In this document: piece by piece, positions 23,403-32,775 of the stretch | How positions within the stretch are numbered: position 1 is the stretch's first letter | Layout of the letters: every line of letters starts with the position of its first letter | Source of the DNA: Blastomussa wellsi | Taxonomy: Eukaryota > Cnidaria > Anthozoa > Scleractinia > Plerogyridae | Direction: 5' to 3' | Assembly: GCA_947652115.1 (NCBI GenBank) | Contig: OX393561.1 | Location: 30,766,699 to 30,830,698 of the forward strand | DNA length: 64,000 bases | The notes under the pieces: model-generated | Seen by the model: the letters and a program-made list of their open reading frames with translations, nothing else | The model's database searches: none | What the model was told of the DNA's origin: nothing | Program-made: the position numbers and the translations under genes

Positions 23403-24863
23403 ATGGCAAATCCTGTTCAACGGAATGAGCCAAAACTTAACGGTTCAGAGAATTTCTCGGCAGAGGGCAAACAATCGAGGCGTCTTGGCCTCACAGAACG
23501 AGTGCTGCTCGAAAGAGAAAGAGTGAATCACTGGGGGACAGTTACTTCTGCATTGCTGTTGGATTCTAAAGACGAACTAAATCAAGGTCATCTCAGAAAA
23601 GCGCTCAGTCTCTTTCCCAAGCGTTTTCCTTCATTACGAATGCGAATCCGCGAGAGCGGCAATAAAGCGTGCTTTGAAGAAATGGACAGCCCTGATACAG
23701 TGGACTTTCAAGTATTAGACGGGATATCGGCGGATAAATGGGAAGAAGGCTTCGAGAAAGAAATAAACGGTGCCTTATTCAACACTGCAACAGGTCCATT
23801 GTGGCGTGTCAGGTTACTAAGAGAAACATTAGTTGATGGAAAATTACGTAACGCGTTGATATTCACATTCCACCATGTTATCTGCGACGCACTTTCCATT
23901 TTCGAGCTCCAAAAAACGCTGATGGAATATTTAACTTTGCTCCACGATGGTGAAGAATTTAAAGTCGAAAGCTTGCCTTTCAGACCTGCGATTGAATCAC
24001 TGATGTCAGATCTTGAACCTGGTATTGGTGAAAGGTTGCTATTTTCAAGCTATTTCACGGTTCAGCGAGTTAAAACCTTCTTTGCGAAGCCCGAGAATTT
24101 GTATTTGTCAGTTTACCCACCAGTTGCTGATTCGAATCCATCGGTATCAAAGAAAACCTGCCTTCTGAGTCGCAGTCTGTCTGAAGAAGAAACTAAGCTG
24201 TTGATAAAGAGCTGCAAGGCAAACAAGTGCACAGTACACGGGGCCATTACCGCCTCAACGCATCTCGCAATCGCGCGAATTCTCCAGCAAAAGAAACACG
24301 ATTTGGAAACCCCCGTGTTGGAATCAGCTTATACTATCAGTTTACGAAAATATTGCGAGCCGAAAGTAAACAGTGACGAGTTTGGAGCCTATGCCTGTGA
24401 AAGTGGATTATCTATTCCAGTACCCTTGCTTTACCCAGATGACAAGCAAGGCTTTTGGGACTTTGCGCGCGTGTGTACTCGCGAGGTCCACACGCAGCTG
24501 GATTCTGGGAAGCACCTAAATCGTTTGAAGTTGTACCATTGTGTCGACATTTCAGCGTACTGCAGAATTCACATCAATGAGCACAAAGAAGGTCGTAGAA
24601 GTCAGATTTTCACGATCACCAACTGCGGAGCTCTCCAAACAAAACAGAGCGATGAGAGTCCATACAGATTCGCCGGGATTTATTTCGGGTTACGAGGGGA
24701 GAAATTGGGTCCCATATTTGGAAACAATATCCTCACTGTCGATGGAAAGATTTACTGGGCTGTGGAGTATTTTCCGCACGTTACAACTAAACGACAGGCA
24801 GAAGAATTTGTTGATTTGTCGTTGAAAATTTTGAAAGATGTCTGTGCGCACTCTGCGCAGTGA
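23403..24863 (+). CDS. HxxxD acyltransferase (AATase/condensation-like), soluble form, 486 aa
   Basis: Paralogue of the reverse-strand gene at 19118-20638. The first in-context ATG is at 23403 (AAAAATGGC); the open frame extends upstream only through a GTG. The ~35-residue N-terminus (MANPVQRNEPKLNG...) is hydrophilic with no membrane anchor, and homology to the paralogue begins abruptly at RRLGL. The active-site motif is complete: HHVICDA with H157, H158 and D162. FTITNCG near the C-terminus matches the xNxG stretch of the superfamily. DNA identity to the paralogue is very high across roughly residues 25-230 and falls afterwards, including clustered replacements around ESAYTISLRKYCEP and INEHKEG. 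The reaction is probably O- or N-acyl transfer from acyl-CoA; the acceptor is unknown. Confidence 0.87.
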   Translation: MANPVQRNEPKLNGSENFSAEGKQSRRLGLTERVLLERERVNHWGTVTSALLLDSKDELNQGHLRKALSLFPKRFPSLRMRIRESGNKACFEEMDSPDTVDFQVLDGISADKWEEGFEKEINGALFNTATGPLWRVRLLRETLVDGKLRNALIFTFHHVICDALSIFELQKTLMEYLTLLHDGEEFKVESLPFRPAIESLMSDLEPGIGERLLFSSYFTVQRVKTFFAKPENLYLSVYPPVADSNPSVSKKTCLLSRSLSEEETKLLIKSCKANKCTVHGAITASTHLAIARILQQKKHDLETPVLESAYTISLRKYCEPKVNSDEFGAYACESGLSIPVPLLYPDDKQGFWDFARVCTREVHTQLDSGKHLNRLKLYHCVDISAYCRIHINEHKEGRRSQIFTITNCGALQTKQSDESPYRFAGIYFGLRGEKLGPIFGNNILTVDGKIYWAVEYFPHVTTKRQAEEFVDLSLKILKDVCAHSAQ

Positions 24864-24897
24864 CTTGAATTCTTTGTCTTTTTTACTTTCTTTTAAA

Positions 24898-24903
24898 AAT
24901 AAA
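24898..24903 (+). terminator. Polyadenylation signal of forward acyltransferase
   Basis: AATAAA 35 bp after the stop codon. Confidence 0.6.
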
Positions 24904-25007
24904 CGTAAAAAGACTCGGGCCATTATGAGTATGAACTAAATTATTTGTTCAGGAAAAATAGATAATTATTCAGTGCCTGTATGAAACGACCACAGTATGC
25001 CCTTCGG

Positions 25008-25116
25008 ATTCGCTCCGACGAAGGGCTAACGCTCGAAACGTCGGCAATTGAATCTCTTTACGGTGGCCAATTGACATTATCAACCCAGTTGATAAAACCA
25101 AATTATATTGTTATAC

Positions 25117-25161
<45 letters not shown>

Positions 25162-25168
25162 CTAATAA
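25008..25168 (+). mobile_element. PLE family A solo 3' end
   Basis: Runs from GATTCGCTCCGACGAAGGG through GTTGATAAAACCAAATTATA to AGAAACTTACCCCCTC, the family A 3' terminus, followed by TAATAATAATAAAAAACA. It is severely 5'-truncated. Confidence 0.8.
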
Positions 25169-25185
25169 TAATAAAAAACAGATTG

Positions 25186-25297
25186 TTTGTTTAAGAGTTA
25201 TCCTTTTCTTCGCGGTAGATGGCTGAGGTTCCGAAGACGTATCAGAGTCATTTTGTGATTTTGTTTCACTCTCGAGTTCTGGACATCGAGTGGCCAT
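25186..25297 (-). pseudogene. Possible 5' coding fragment cut off by PLE insertion
   Basis: On the reverse strand an ATG at 25297 opens a frame beginning MATRCPELESETKSQND and running through a Ser/Thr/Pro-rich stretch to KKRITLKQTI, then straight into the PLE 3' end at 25168. The composition looks coding and resembles the low-complexity start of many cnidarian nuclear or transposase-like proteins, but I do not recognise it. No continuation is seen beyond the PLE. Confidence 0.3.
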
Positions 25298-25699
25298 TTT
25301 GAAATTTGTGCTCGAAGGTTAAGCTTTCCCAGGGACCTTAGCGCACCGAAGTTTCACAGGAATGACGCTGACATTGTACCCAGGTTTCTCTCAAGAATAA
25401 GTTTGATTAATTCAGCTGTTATGAACACAGATGTTTCGATATTCCTTCATACTTTACGAGATTTTTTGGCAATTTCAAGGTTTTCTGGTTCACCGTGAGA
25501 TTTAGAGGCAAAGCCGTGAGACAGTGAGATGGCATCCCAAACCGTGAGAGTTGGAAGGTCTGTAATAATTAGTTAGTAACTGTATGGTTTATTATCTATT
25601 CACAAACTTTGCATAAAGACAGCTGGCATTAAAGCTAAACATGATTTAGCTTGAGCTATATTTTAGCTCTTTATAATCTAAGAACCAGCGCAATCAACA

Positions 25700-25950
25700 G
25701 AGATTCCAACAGAGCTCTGGTGGCTCGAAGGGCCGCAGAGCAGGAGCCCCATAACCGTAGAGATTGGAAAAATATCATGCATAGCAATAATGTGACTTCG
25801 CTCAACGTGGTAAACTTATGTTGGACATCGATGTTATGGTCAATTGACAGCCGTGAAAACAAGGTGCCCGCTGTCCAGCATCGCATGGATATATGGCGGG
25901 CTCAGGTTTTGGGTTCATCGAAGTCGAGTGTTTTGAAGTTGACCGCTGAC
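25700..25950 (+). repeat. Dispersed repeat, also at 38625-38945
   Basis: Shares GAAGGGCCGC...GGAGCCCCATA, TTATGGTC(A/G)ATTGACAGC, the CCCGCTGTCCAGCATCGCATG / TCCGCTGACCAGAATCACATG pair and GCGGGCTCAGGTT with 38625-38945. No coding. Confidence 0.55.
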
Positions 25951-26248
25951 CATGCAATAACTTTTTTGTTGTTGTTGTTGAATCGCAAGTAGCTTGTGCT
26001 GCAGCCGGACGTGCCACATAGTCCTCGGTGCTATAGACTGTCTACGACACGGGCTAATCGCTGGCTGAAGTGCAAACTTTTTCAATGTTGTAGATTTTCA
26101 TGGTCATCCTGTTGACTATTGAAATCAAAAATTAAATTCGAAACAATTCAACTATAGAAGCTTAGAATTTCAGCGAGTGTAGATGATAAATAAAGAAACA
26201 ATTTCTCCAAGTTTCAGGCCTATGCGGTGTACCGTTCGTGACGGTTAT

Positions 26249-27793
26249 TTAACGGAACGTCCCACGCAAATTTACAAAGCGCAGTATGGAGACGCCATAT
26301 TTGTGTCCTTCCGAGGGGTACAGACAAATATGGCCGCCGTGATGCACGCGAAACCATCTGGAATTCAATTGAGCTATAATAGCGACTACTTTTGGCTCAT
26401 TAGCAATTATACTTACACATAAACACCACTTATTATATCTAAAATGTTCAAACATCTGAAAATCGAAAGGAAACAAAAAATAGTTTTGTCACGGCACTCA
26501 GCTTGATGTCACATATGGCGGAGAACTCAAATATTCAAGATGCTCTGTTTTCAAAACGAAGACTACTATCGAGCTGAAAATTTGCGAAAAGATATATTTT
26601 CAGTCAACCTTACACCTAGTGTCAACGAAAATTTAACAGGCTTAGTGAATTTTGATTTCAGAATTTTATGACGTCACATGAAAACCAAGAAATCTGATTT
26701 TTTATGAGGAGTTGTTCATTGAGAGCATTTTCTAAAAAACCAGCAAAAAATGGAGCTATGCTTTGAGACTTGTAATATTCGGCCCCAGGTAGTATGAGGA
26801 TAAGATATAGGGAATTTATAAAATAATTTAGACACGACTCGCGCTCGAATAGTCGGGGGCAGCGAAAGAAGCGGCGAGCGAGGCGAAAACGAGGGAGGAT
26901 TAGGGCGAGAGCGGGAACGAGGGCCGTTAAGACTTTTCTTTAACGAACCCCTTCTGGTATAACAGGAGCTGCTATACCTTCTGATTGGTTGATTTTGACA
27001 AGTAATGTCAACACCTCGTGATGTGCCTCATTTTATGCCATCATAAAAATAACGTGTAGTGTGATTAAGACGATTTGTCGATTTGCGTTACATCTTGGTA
27101 ACCGTGTGTTAAGTACTCGGTACATCGTGTGTTTAGATGAGATTCAGGCAATGTAAACACGACAAAAGTCCTTAAATATAAAATAAGTAAGTCTCAGATC
27201 CGGTGGTGTTCCATTCGTCGAGACGAAATCGAAAGCCGAAACTGTCACTCAAATTTATAAAGCTCAGTATGGGAACGCCATATTTATGTCCTTCCGAGGG
27301 GCACAAGTCAGTGACTACTTTTGGCTCATAAGCTAACTATTCTTCCACATAAACACCACTTATTATATCTAAGATTTTCAAACTACTGAAAATCGAACAA
27401 ACACGCTTCGAAACGGCACTCATCTTGATGTCACTTTATACGACGGAGAACTCAAATATTCAAATTGCTCTGTTTGAAAAACGAATGACACTACCGAGCT
27501 TAAAATTGAAAAAAGCTGTATTATCCTATACCAACTATAGCGGTACCGATTTTTTTGAAAAAGGAGGAACACAAGTTCTTCGATTCTTGGCTGTTTTAAT
27601 CTCCAGTTGACTTCGGATCCAACCGTATAGATCGTTTTCACTGTCACGCAACCAAAAAATAAATCCAACACCATTCAGTCAATGAAGTCAAACAAAAGAA
27701 TAATATTAAAGGAGATAACAAAAGGAGTATTTTCTCCAGGTTTTACGGCTCTGCGTTACCCCAAACCGCAGATATTTGCCGAAACGTTTTGCC

Positions 27794-27826
<33 letters not shown>

Positions 27827-28170
27827 ATGGTGCACCTCAGATGTGCACCAATATGGCGACCGGAAAATAGTGTAAACATCTGGAACTTACTTTAGATAGC
27901 TAGGATAATATGTTATGGAGACAGACATTTACATAAACATTTTCCCTACTACTTCGAGTTCTCAAATGGCTAAAATCACAATGTAAATATACCTTTTATG
28001 ACAAACATGAACGACACTTCATGTCACGCCCTGTCATAATTCTGAAATTCAAAATGCGCTAGTTTCTAAAATTGTAAACGGATATAAATTTTGTAACTCT
28101 TATGCCTGATAAGGATAAAAACTTTGATATTTCTTTAGTCTTGGGTTTTAGAACCAGATGGCGTCACGTG
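26249..28170. repeat. Three diverged copies of one element in tandem
   Basis: Copies at about 26249-26640, 27240-27520 and 27780-28165 share AAATTTACAAAG(C)-CAGTATGG, GTCCTTCCGAGGGG (first two), ATAAACACCACTTATTATATCTAA (first two), the GGCACTCA(G/T)CTTGATGTCAC block (CACTTCATGTCACG in the third) and GAACTCAAATATTCAA (first two). The first copy ends near GACGTCACATGAAAACCAAGAAATC, the third near GGCGTCACGTGAAAACGATCTG, a word seen again at 59058. They look like serial insertions or tandem duplications of one non-coding element. Confidence 0.55.
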
Positions 28171-28476
28171 AAAACGATCTGTAGCGAAGATAAGAAGTGA
28201 TCTCGAGTTACAAGTCAGCTCTTTTTATCTATTTATCTACAAAGTTACTATTGTTGACAGAGATCAAAGCTATTCGGTGTTCCAGATGATTAAAGAACCT
28301 AGTACGGCCTGTAAAAGTGTGGTATCTCTTTAAAATAGTTCGCTACATTGAAATGCCAACGCAAGGATTCCCTCGACAAACCCCGGAATGTTTTGTTAGC
28401 CTTCATTTGGACAAGGTTTCAACAGCTGTCGGAGTTAGCTGGGAAATGCTTATTACATGAAATTTTTGCGACACAT

Positions 28477-28525
28477 AAACAGATTAATCCACGATCCGAG
28501 TGATCTTGGATTAATCTGTTTATAA
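28477..28525. repeat. Short perfect-stem hairpin
   Basis: ATAAACAGATTAATCCA is followed 15 bp later by its exact reverse complement TGGATTAATCTGTTTAT. Confidence 0.7.
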
Positions 28526-28789
28526 ATAAAGAAACGCAAATTTAAGAATCCAATTTTGATTTTTTTTAAAGAAACGCACCTCAGCTTATCAATTTACCCT
28601 TGCTCGCAAAGGAAGGAATAGTGACCCTCAGATTCTACGACGAGGGCGACAACAGTATTTACTAGAAGATCTTCTTGTGCTCACAAAATAGCCTCGCCAG
28701 TAAACTTCATTTACCTTTTTTTTATCAGCAGCTAAGTTAGCGCGGTCATTCCCACTGAAACTCGGCCTGACAAGCGTATAAGCTTATAA

Positions 28790-29440
28790 CTTTCACTCTT
28801 TATTTATTTTTATTTTATTTTTACAACTTTACTGGGTGTTACAAAAATATAACTAACCCCAAAAGGGATGGTGCGAACGGGACACAAGAACCCATGCGAG
28901 GCAACACCCGTGAAAAAAAAAACAGAGAAATATTATGAAAGAGAAGAAACTAGAAACTATGGGTGACAGGGGCAGCATGCACAATTGTCCAAGTACAAGA
29001 AAAATTTATATCAAAGCGATTCTTTAGAAGATGAAACATGTTTTGTCTGACAAAATTGTGAAAGCACGCTATTGTTGGGTAGGAGGTGATAATTTACAGC
29101 TATAGGCCTGGATAGAGATTGTTTTACATACAAGTGTTTTGACTTAGTCTGGTTCGGCCATGGGAGACAAAGGAAACAAAGTTCATGAACATCAAGATCG
29201 GTAAAACCGTTCAGGCATTTGTAAAAGAAAACGAGATCTTTGAGTTCGCGGTCGCAGGTTAAAGGAAGAAGTTTTAGAGCCAGAATTCTGTCCCTATAAG
29301 TAATTTCGTCAACACGTTGGTTGAGGATCCACCTTGTGGCTCTCCTTTACACCCTTTCAATTTGATTTTTATAAGTGTTATTTTCTCCGGGAACCAAACT
29401 TGGATAGCGTAGGACAGCTGCGATTAATTTCACAAGTGCC
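28790..29440 (-). pseudogene. CR1-like LINE 3' end, broken
   Basis: On the reverse strand the C-terminus of a LINE ORF2 is readable: RRATRWILNQRVDEITYRDR, ILALKLLPLTCDRELKDLV, FFYKCLNGFTDLDVHELC and WPNQTKSKHLYVKQSLSRP. A stop replaces a Gln codon just before RRATRW and a frame change precedes that. After the stop comes a 3' UTR and a tail of AAATAAAAT-type units near 28798-28820. It appears to be the 3' part of the same element as the RT fragments at 30346-31475. Confidence 0.65.
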
Positions 29441-29470
29441 ACATACAGTGAGCACCTAACTGACATATCA

Positions 29471-30056
29471 GTTAAAGTGCGTATGAAGCGAAATTTGTTT
29501 TTGTATATTTCTAAAATTCACATCTTCAAAGATAAGATCCCAAAGTTTGAAGCCGTTTGGATTAAAACTGACGATTTTATAAGCGATGAAAGTTGCGCTA
29601 TTTTCCCCCAAAAAATGTCCTTTGAATCGCGCGGTCAAAATACCACGTGACCTTGGATGATGACGTATGTTGTAGACAAAAATACTAATTCCAATATGGC
29701 GTCCAGTGTGAATATGCAGCAATCTATATGATAGTCTTGATCCTCGTCTAATTAACATTGTTTTCTCCTCTTCCTCGGTCGTCCACTGAAAATCAATTAC
29801 TTTTCGCACACGTAAGAGAATTTAGTGAGAACAACGAAAACAATGAGAAGCGCTTGTCCACAACACTACGTCACAACGCGGTTAACCGGACCCAGTCCCC
29901 TGGACATTTTTGTGGGCAAAATAGCACAACTCTGCGTTCGTAGAATCGTCAATTTTTACACTAGACATTTCAAACTTTGGAATAGTGCATTTCAAACAAT
30001 GTATTTTCCAAATATGCGAAAACAATTTTCGCTTCATATGCACTTTAACAGCTGGC
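29471..30056. mobile_element. Long foldback MITE inside the broken LINE
   Basis: The arms at about 29471-29640 and 29885-30056 are imperfect inverted copies (AAAGTGCGTATGAAGCGAAA against TTTCGCTTCATATGCACTTT; GACGATTTTATAAGCGATG against the reverse of CGTTCGTAGAATCGTC; CAAAAAATGTCC against GGACATTTTTGTG). The spacer carries a CACGTGA and GATGATGACG. No coding capacity. Confidence 0.6.
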
Positions 30057-30227
30057 ACGTGCGTTTCAACTGCTCAAGGAGCCTGTTGGCCATGGTGATG
30101 ATTGCATGAATATCTAGGGCCCAGGTGGGGGAGCTTAACAGTTACATTGACCCCAACGTCTTTCTCAGTGGATACTCGCTCAAGTTCTACATGGTGGAGC
30201 TTGAAAGCCATTTCTTAGTTGCATTCT

Positions 30228-30345
30228 ACCTCTTTTTTCAAAACGAGTATTGGTGCACAACCTTTCATATGGAAATGAGTTAAGACAAAAGACGAGTAAA
30301 ATGAAAGGTTGTGCTCCAAGACTCGTCTTGAAACAGAGGAAAGCA
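30228..30345. mobile_element. Hairpin MITE
   Basis: CACAACCTTTCAT near 30257 is repeated in inverted form as ATGAAAGGTTGTG near 30301, with outer TCAAAACGAGTATTGGTG against CCAAGACTCGTCTTGA. It lies downstream of the LINE RT fragment at 30346-30610, between it and the 3' end. Confidence 0.6.
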
Positions 30346-30610
30346 GCATCTCGAAAATGGCCTATTGAAGTTCAGCGGGCTACACTGGCGGGTAATAGTT
30401 AACACCTTGCATATGGAGGAATTGAAGCGGATATTGTTGTGCCGAGTCCACTCGTCCATCTTGGTTAAGGTGTTCGGTATAGACATGCAGTCTCCGAGGG
30501 TCTTGATGTTGCGATATAGTTCAATTTCGTCAGCAGGTAGAGAGATAAATATTGTGAATAGCAATGGCCCCAAGAGGCTGCCTTGAGGGACCTCAGAGGT
30601 GACAGCGGCC
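30346..30610 (-). pseudogene. CR1-like LINE RT fragment (palm/thumb)
   Basis: The reverse strand reads VPQGSLLGPLLFTIFI, a diagnostic LINE RT block, then LPADEIELYRNIKTLGD and TKMDEWTRHNNIRFNSS. The YADD box is reduced to PADE and the stretch before it is deleted, so the polymerase is dead. It is broken off at 30610 by a MITE whose target duplication restores the frame ...WAAV/TSEVPQG. Confidence 0.75.
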
Positions 30611-30797
30611 TAGCCTGCGTAGCTGGCGGGATTCGCGGCGAAGTGCTTTTGTTTTTGGAGAGGCCGTCGTCGGTGCGGTAAAGCCGTGGAGAGATTGGTG
30701 AGGAGTCGATTTGAATGCTGAGTGAGTAGCTCGCAGGCTAGGAGCCGTTGCGCAGACGGACTTTACCGGCGGTTTTGTCCGTCAGCGACGCAGGCTA
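30611..30797. mobile_element. 187-bp MITE with 9-bp TSD inside LINE RT
   Basis: Ends TAGCCTGCGTAGCTGGCGG and its imperfect reverse complement (CCGTCAGCGACGCAGGCTA), flanked by ACAGCGGCC at 30602-30610 and 30798-30806. A 9-bp duplication suits Mutator-like elements, and 8 bp plus one chance base would suit hAT; I cannot decide. A related TAGCCTGCGAACAGCAGACG start is seen at 60032. Confidence 0.8.
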
Positions 30798-31475
30798 ACA
30801 GCGGCCCATTGTGAAGTTGCGCCATCAATAACAACTCGTTGGACCTGACCAGTTAGGGAGACCTTGCAGCACAAGGACCGGTACCAGATTAGACATTTCA
30901 TGATGATTTATATGGCGTAACAATGGCCAGAACAGCAGATCATTAACATACGGTTGTCGGTTGGTTCAAGATAGTTTCAACCCAGTTTACTTGTGGTTAG
31001 TCCCCTTACCGGTTAGTTTCACTCCAGTTTGCTTGCGGTTAGCTTTCACTTTGTGGCTTGGGCAGTAATGTACTATATACAATTTTGCTTGCAATACGTA
31101 CAAATATTGAAAAAAATTGGGTTTCTGTCAGCTAGCGTTCAGTTGGGTATAGTTCTAAGTGAGTGTATACTTAGTCGAATTTTCCCGGGTTGTATTCTCA
31201 ATGTTTGGAATAAAATATTTTCATTCTTTCGTTTTTTTTAAATAAAACTAAGTGTAGAATGACCTTCATGTAAAAATGCCCAGTTTAGCAGTCAGCGAAC
31301 CATGATAGAAGCTGGCCCATATGCCTTTAACTTTAAAAGGAGAACGTGGTGATCGACGGTGTCTAGTGCCTTGGCAAAGTCCAAATAAATCACGTCCGTC
31401 TGGATGTTTTTGTCACGGTTCTGTTCATTAGTGTGTAGTACAGATGATAATTGAGTGACACAGGAGCGGTTCCTT
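30798..31475 (-). pseudogene. CR1-like LINE RT fragments (fingers), with an insertion
   Basis: Reverse strand. 31475-31303 encodes NRSCVTQLSSVLHTNEQNRD and DVIYLDFAKALDTVDHHVLL (RT motif A region, YLDFAKAFD in active elements) up to KLKAYGP. After about 400 bp of unrelated sequence, 30892-30807 resumes with VQRVVIDGATSQWAA. The order and orientation match one LINE cut by a second insertion at about 30893-31302. Confidence 0.65.
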
Positions 31476-31489
31476 AGGCACCTTAGGCA

Positions 31490-32775
31490 CGAGACATGTT
31501 TCGATCGTTCAACGATCATCTTCAGTTGTGAATTCGTTTACAAGTTCGGTTTAATTAATACAAGCAAAGTCAAAACGTGATACAATTCAAAATTTCAAAA
31601 ATTAACGCACAATTTTAAGAAATAACGCTTGTGCGAGCACTACACTTAAGGTGGCTGAACACAGTTTTCGCGCGCGCTCTCCAGTCGTTGGTGCTGACGC
31701 GAGGCAGCGCGCGCACGAGGATAACACATAAACACTTAAACTGATGTCATGCCAATTTTGAGGACCTACAGTTTAATGGTTTTCGAGTAAAAGGCAAATG
31801 CAAAATAGGTTTCAAAAACTGTGTTCGGCCACCTTAACACAAGGAAGAAAATTGTAAGAAGTAGAAATAATTACAATGATTTTAACACAAAATGTTATTA
31901 AAAAAATATAAAATAAACCGGTGCTAAACAAATGTGTATACATAAAGAATAATATCACAATGAGAGAGTTAAGTCAGCATGTTTCAGCTGCTTATTTAAA
32001 GCGGGATTCTCCCATTTGATGTGCACTGCTTCCTTGAACATGAGTTGTAATTTGTTGGGTGCACAATCCACGATGGTAAAGCAGTTCTTACTAGCTAAAA
32101 ACCAACATGCTTGGGATTGCTGCAAATGCTGATATACGCGCGAGTTCCTGTCTCCGCTCTGCTCACGAACACGCGTCGAGAAATGTCGGCTTGTCTCGCC
32201 GATGTAACAGGCATTACATCCTGCACACGAAAACTTGTAGACAACTCGCGAACGGAGATCGAGAGGAACAGGATCCTTAACACTAAAAATGCTACCAACT
32301 TTAAAAGAGGAAAAAGCTAACTTAATTTCGATGTTAGTACAATAGCGCTGAACAAGTTTGCGTAGCCTTTTCTGTGTTTCTCTAGTGAAGGAGCTCACGT
32401 AGGGTAACTTAAAATAATAAGTTGAAACGGCTTGCTGAACCTGAGAGCTAGCTGATGGGCGGTTTGTAGCTCTATGTTTGTAGATCTATTGATGACCTTT
32501 TCTATAATTTGAACAGGGAAAAGGTTCTTCCGTAGAATAAGGTTAAGATCTTTTATATCCTTATGAAAGCCTAGCCAAGAATTGTTGATTTTGTAAACCC
32601 CGTCCACCAATGTTCTAACAAGATCCATTTTATAGGAAAATGATGTGAAAATAAAATAGTTGGTTAGGAGCCCCGTGAAAGTTTTCTTACGGAAAACAGA
32701 TGTCTGGAGATTAAGAGGGTTGTTATTGACCAAGACATGCACGAAAGCTAACTTGATATTTACTTCCTTCTCCAA
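31490..32775 (-). pseudogene. PLE family B: RT thumb and GIY-YIG domain, 5'-truncated
   Basis: A second Penelope-like element. The reverse strand from 32775 reads VHVLVNNNPLNLQTSVFRKK and KINNSWLGFHKDIKDLNLIL, the end of a PLE reverse transcriptase. An overlapping frame (32398-31955) has RSRVVYKFSCAGCNACYIGE and TSRHFSTRVREQ, the GIY-YIG endonuclease with its Cys-rich insert, ending KHADLTLSL. The junction of the two frames near 32398 implies one frameshift. The 3' region to about 31490 contains a TTAA-flanked MITE. The 5' end is replaced by a satellite at 32775. Confidence 0.8.
31646..31837. mobile_element. TTAA-flanked MITE in PLE-B 3' region
   Basis: Ends GGTGGCTGAACACAGTTTT and its near-exact reverse complement (AAAACTGTGTTCGGCCACC), each bordered by TTAA (31646-31649 and 31834-31837). 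TTAA targets suit piggyBac or Kolobok-type MITEs. The core includes GC-rich GCGCGCGC words. Confidence 0.75.
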
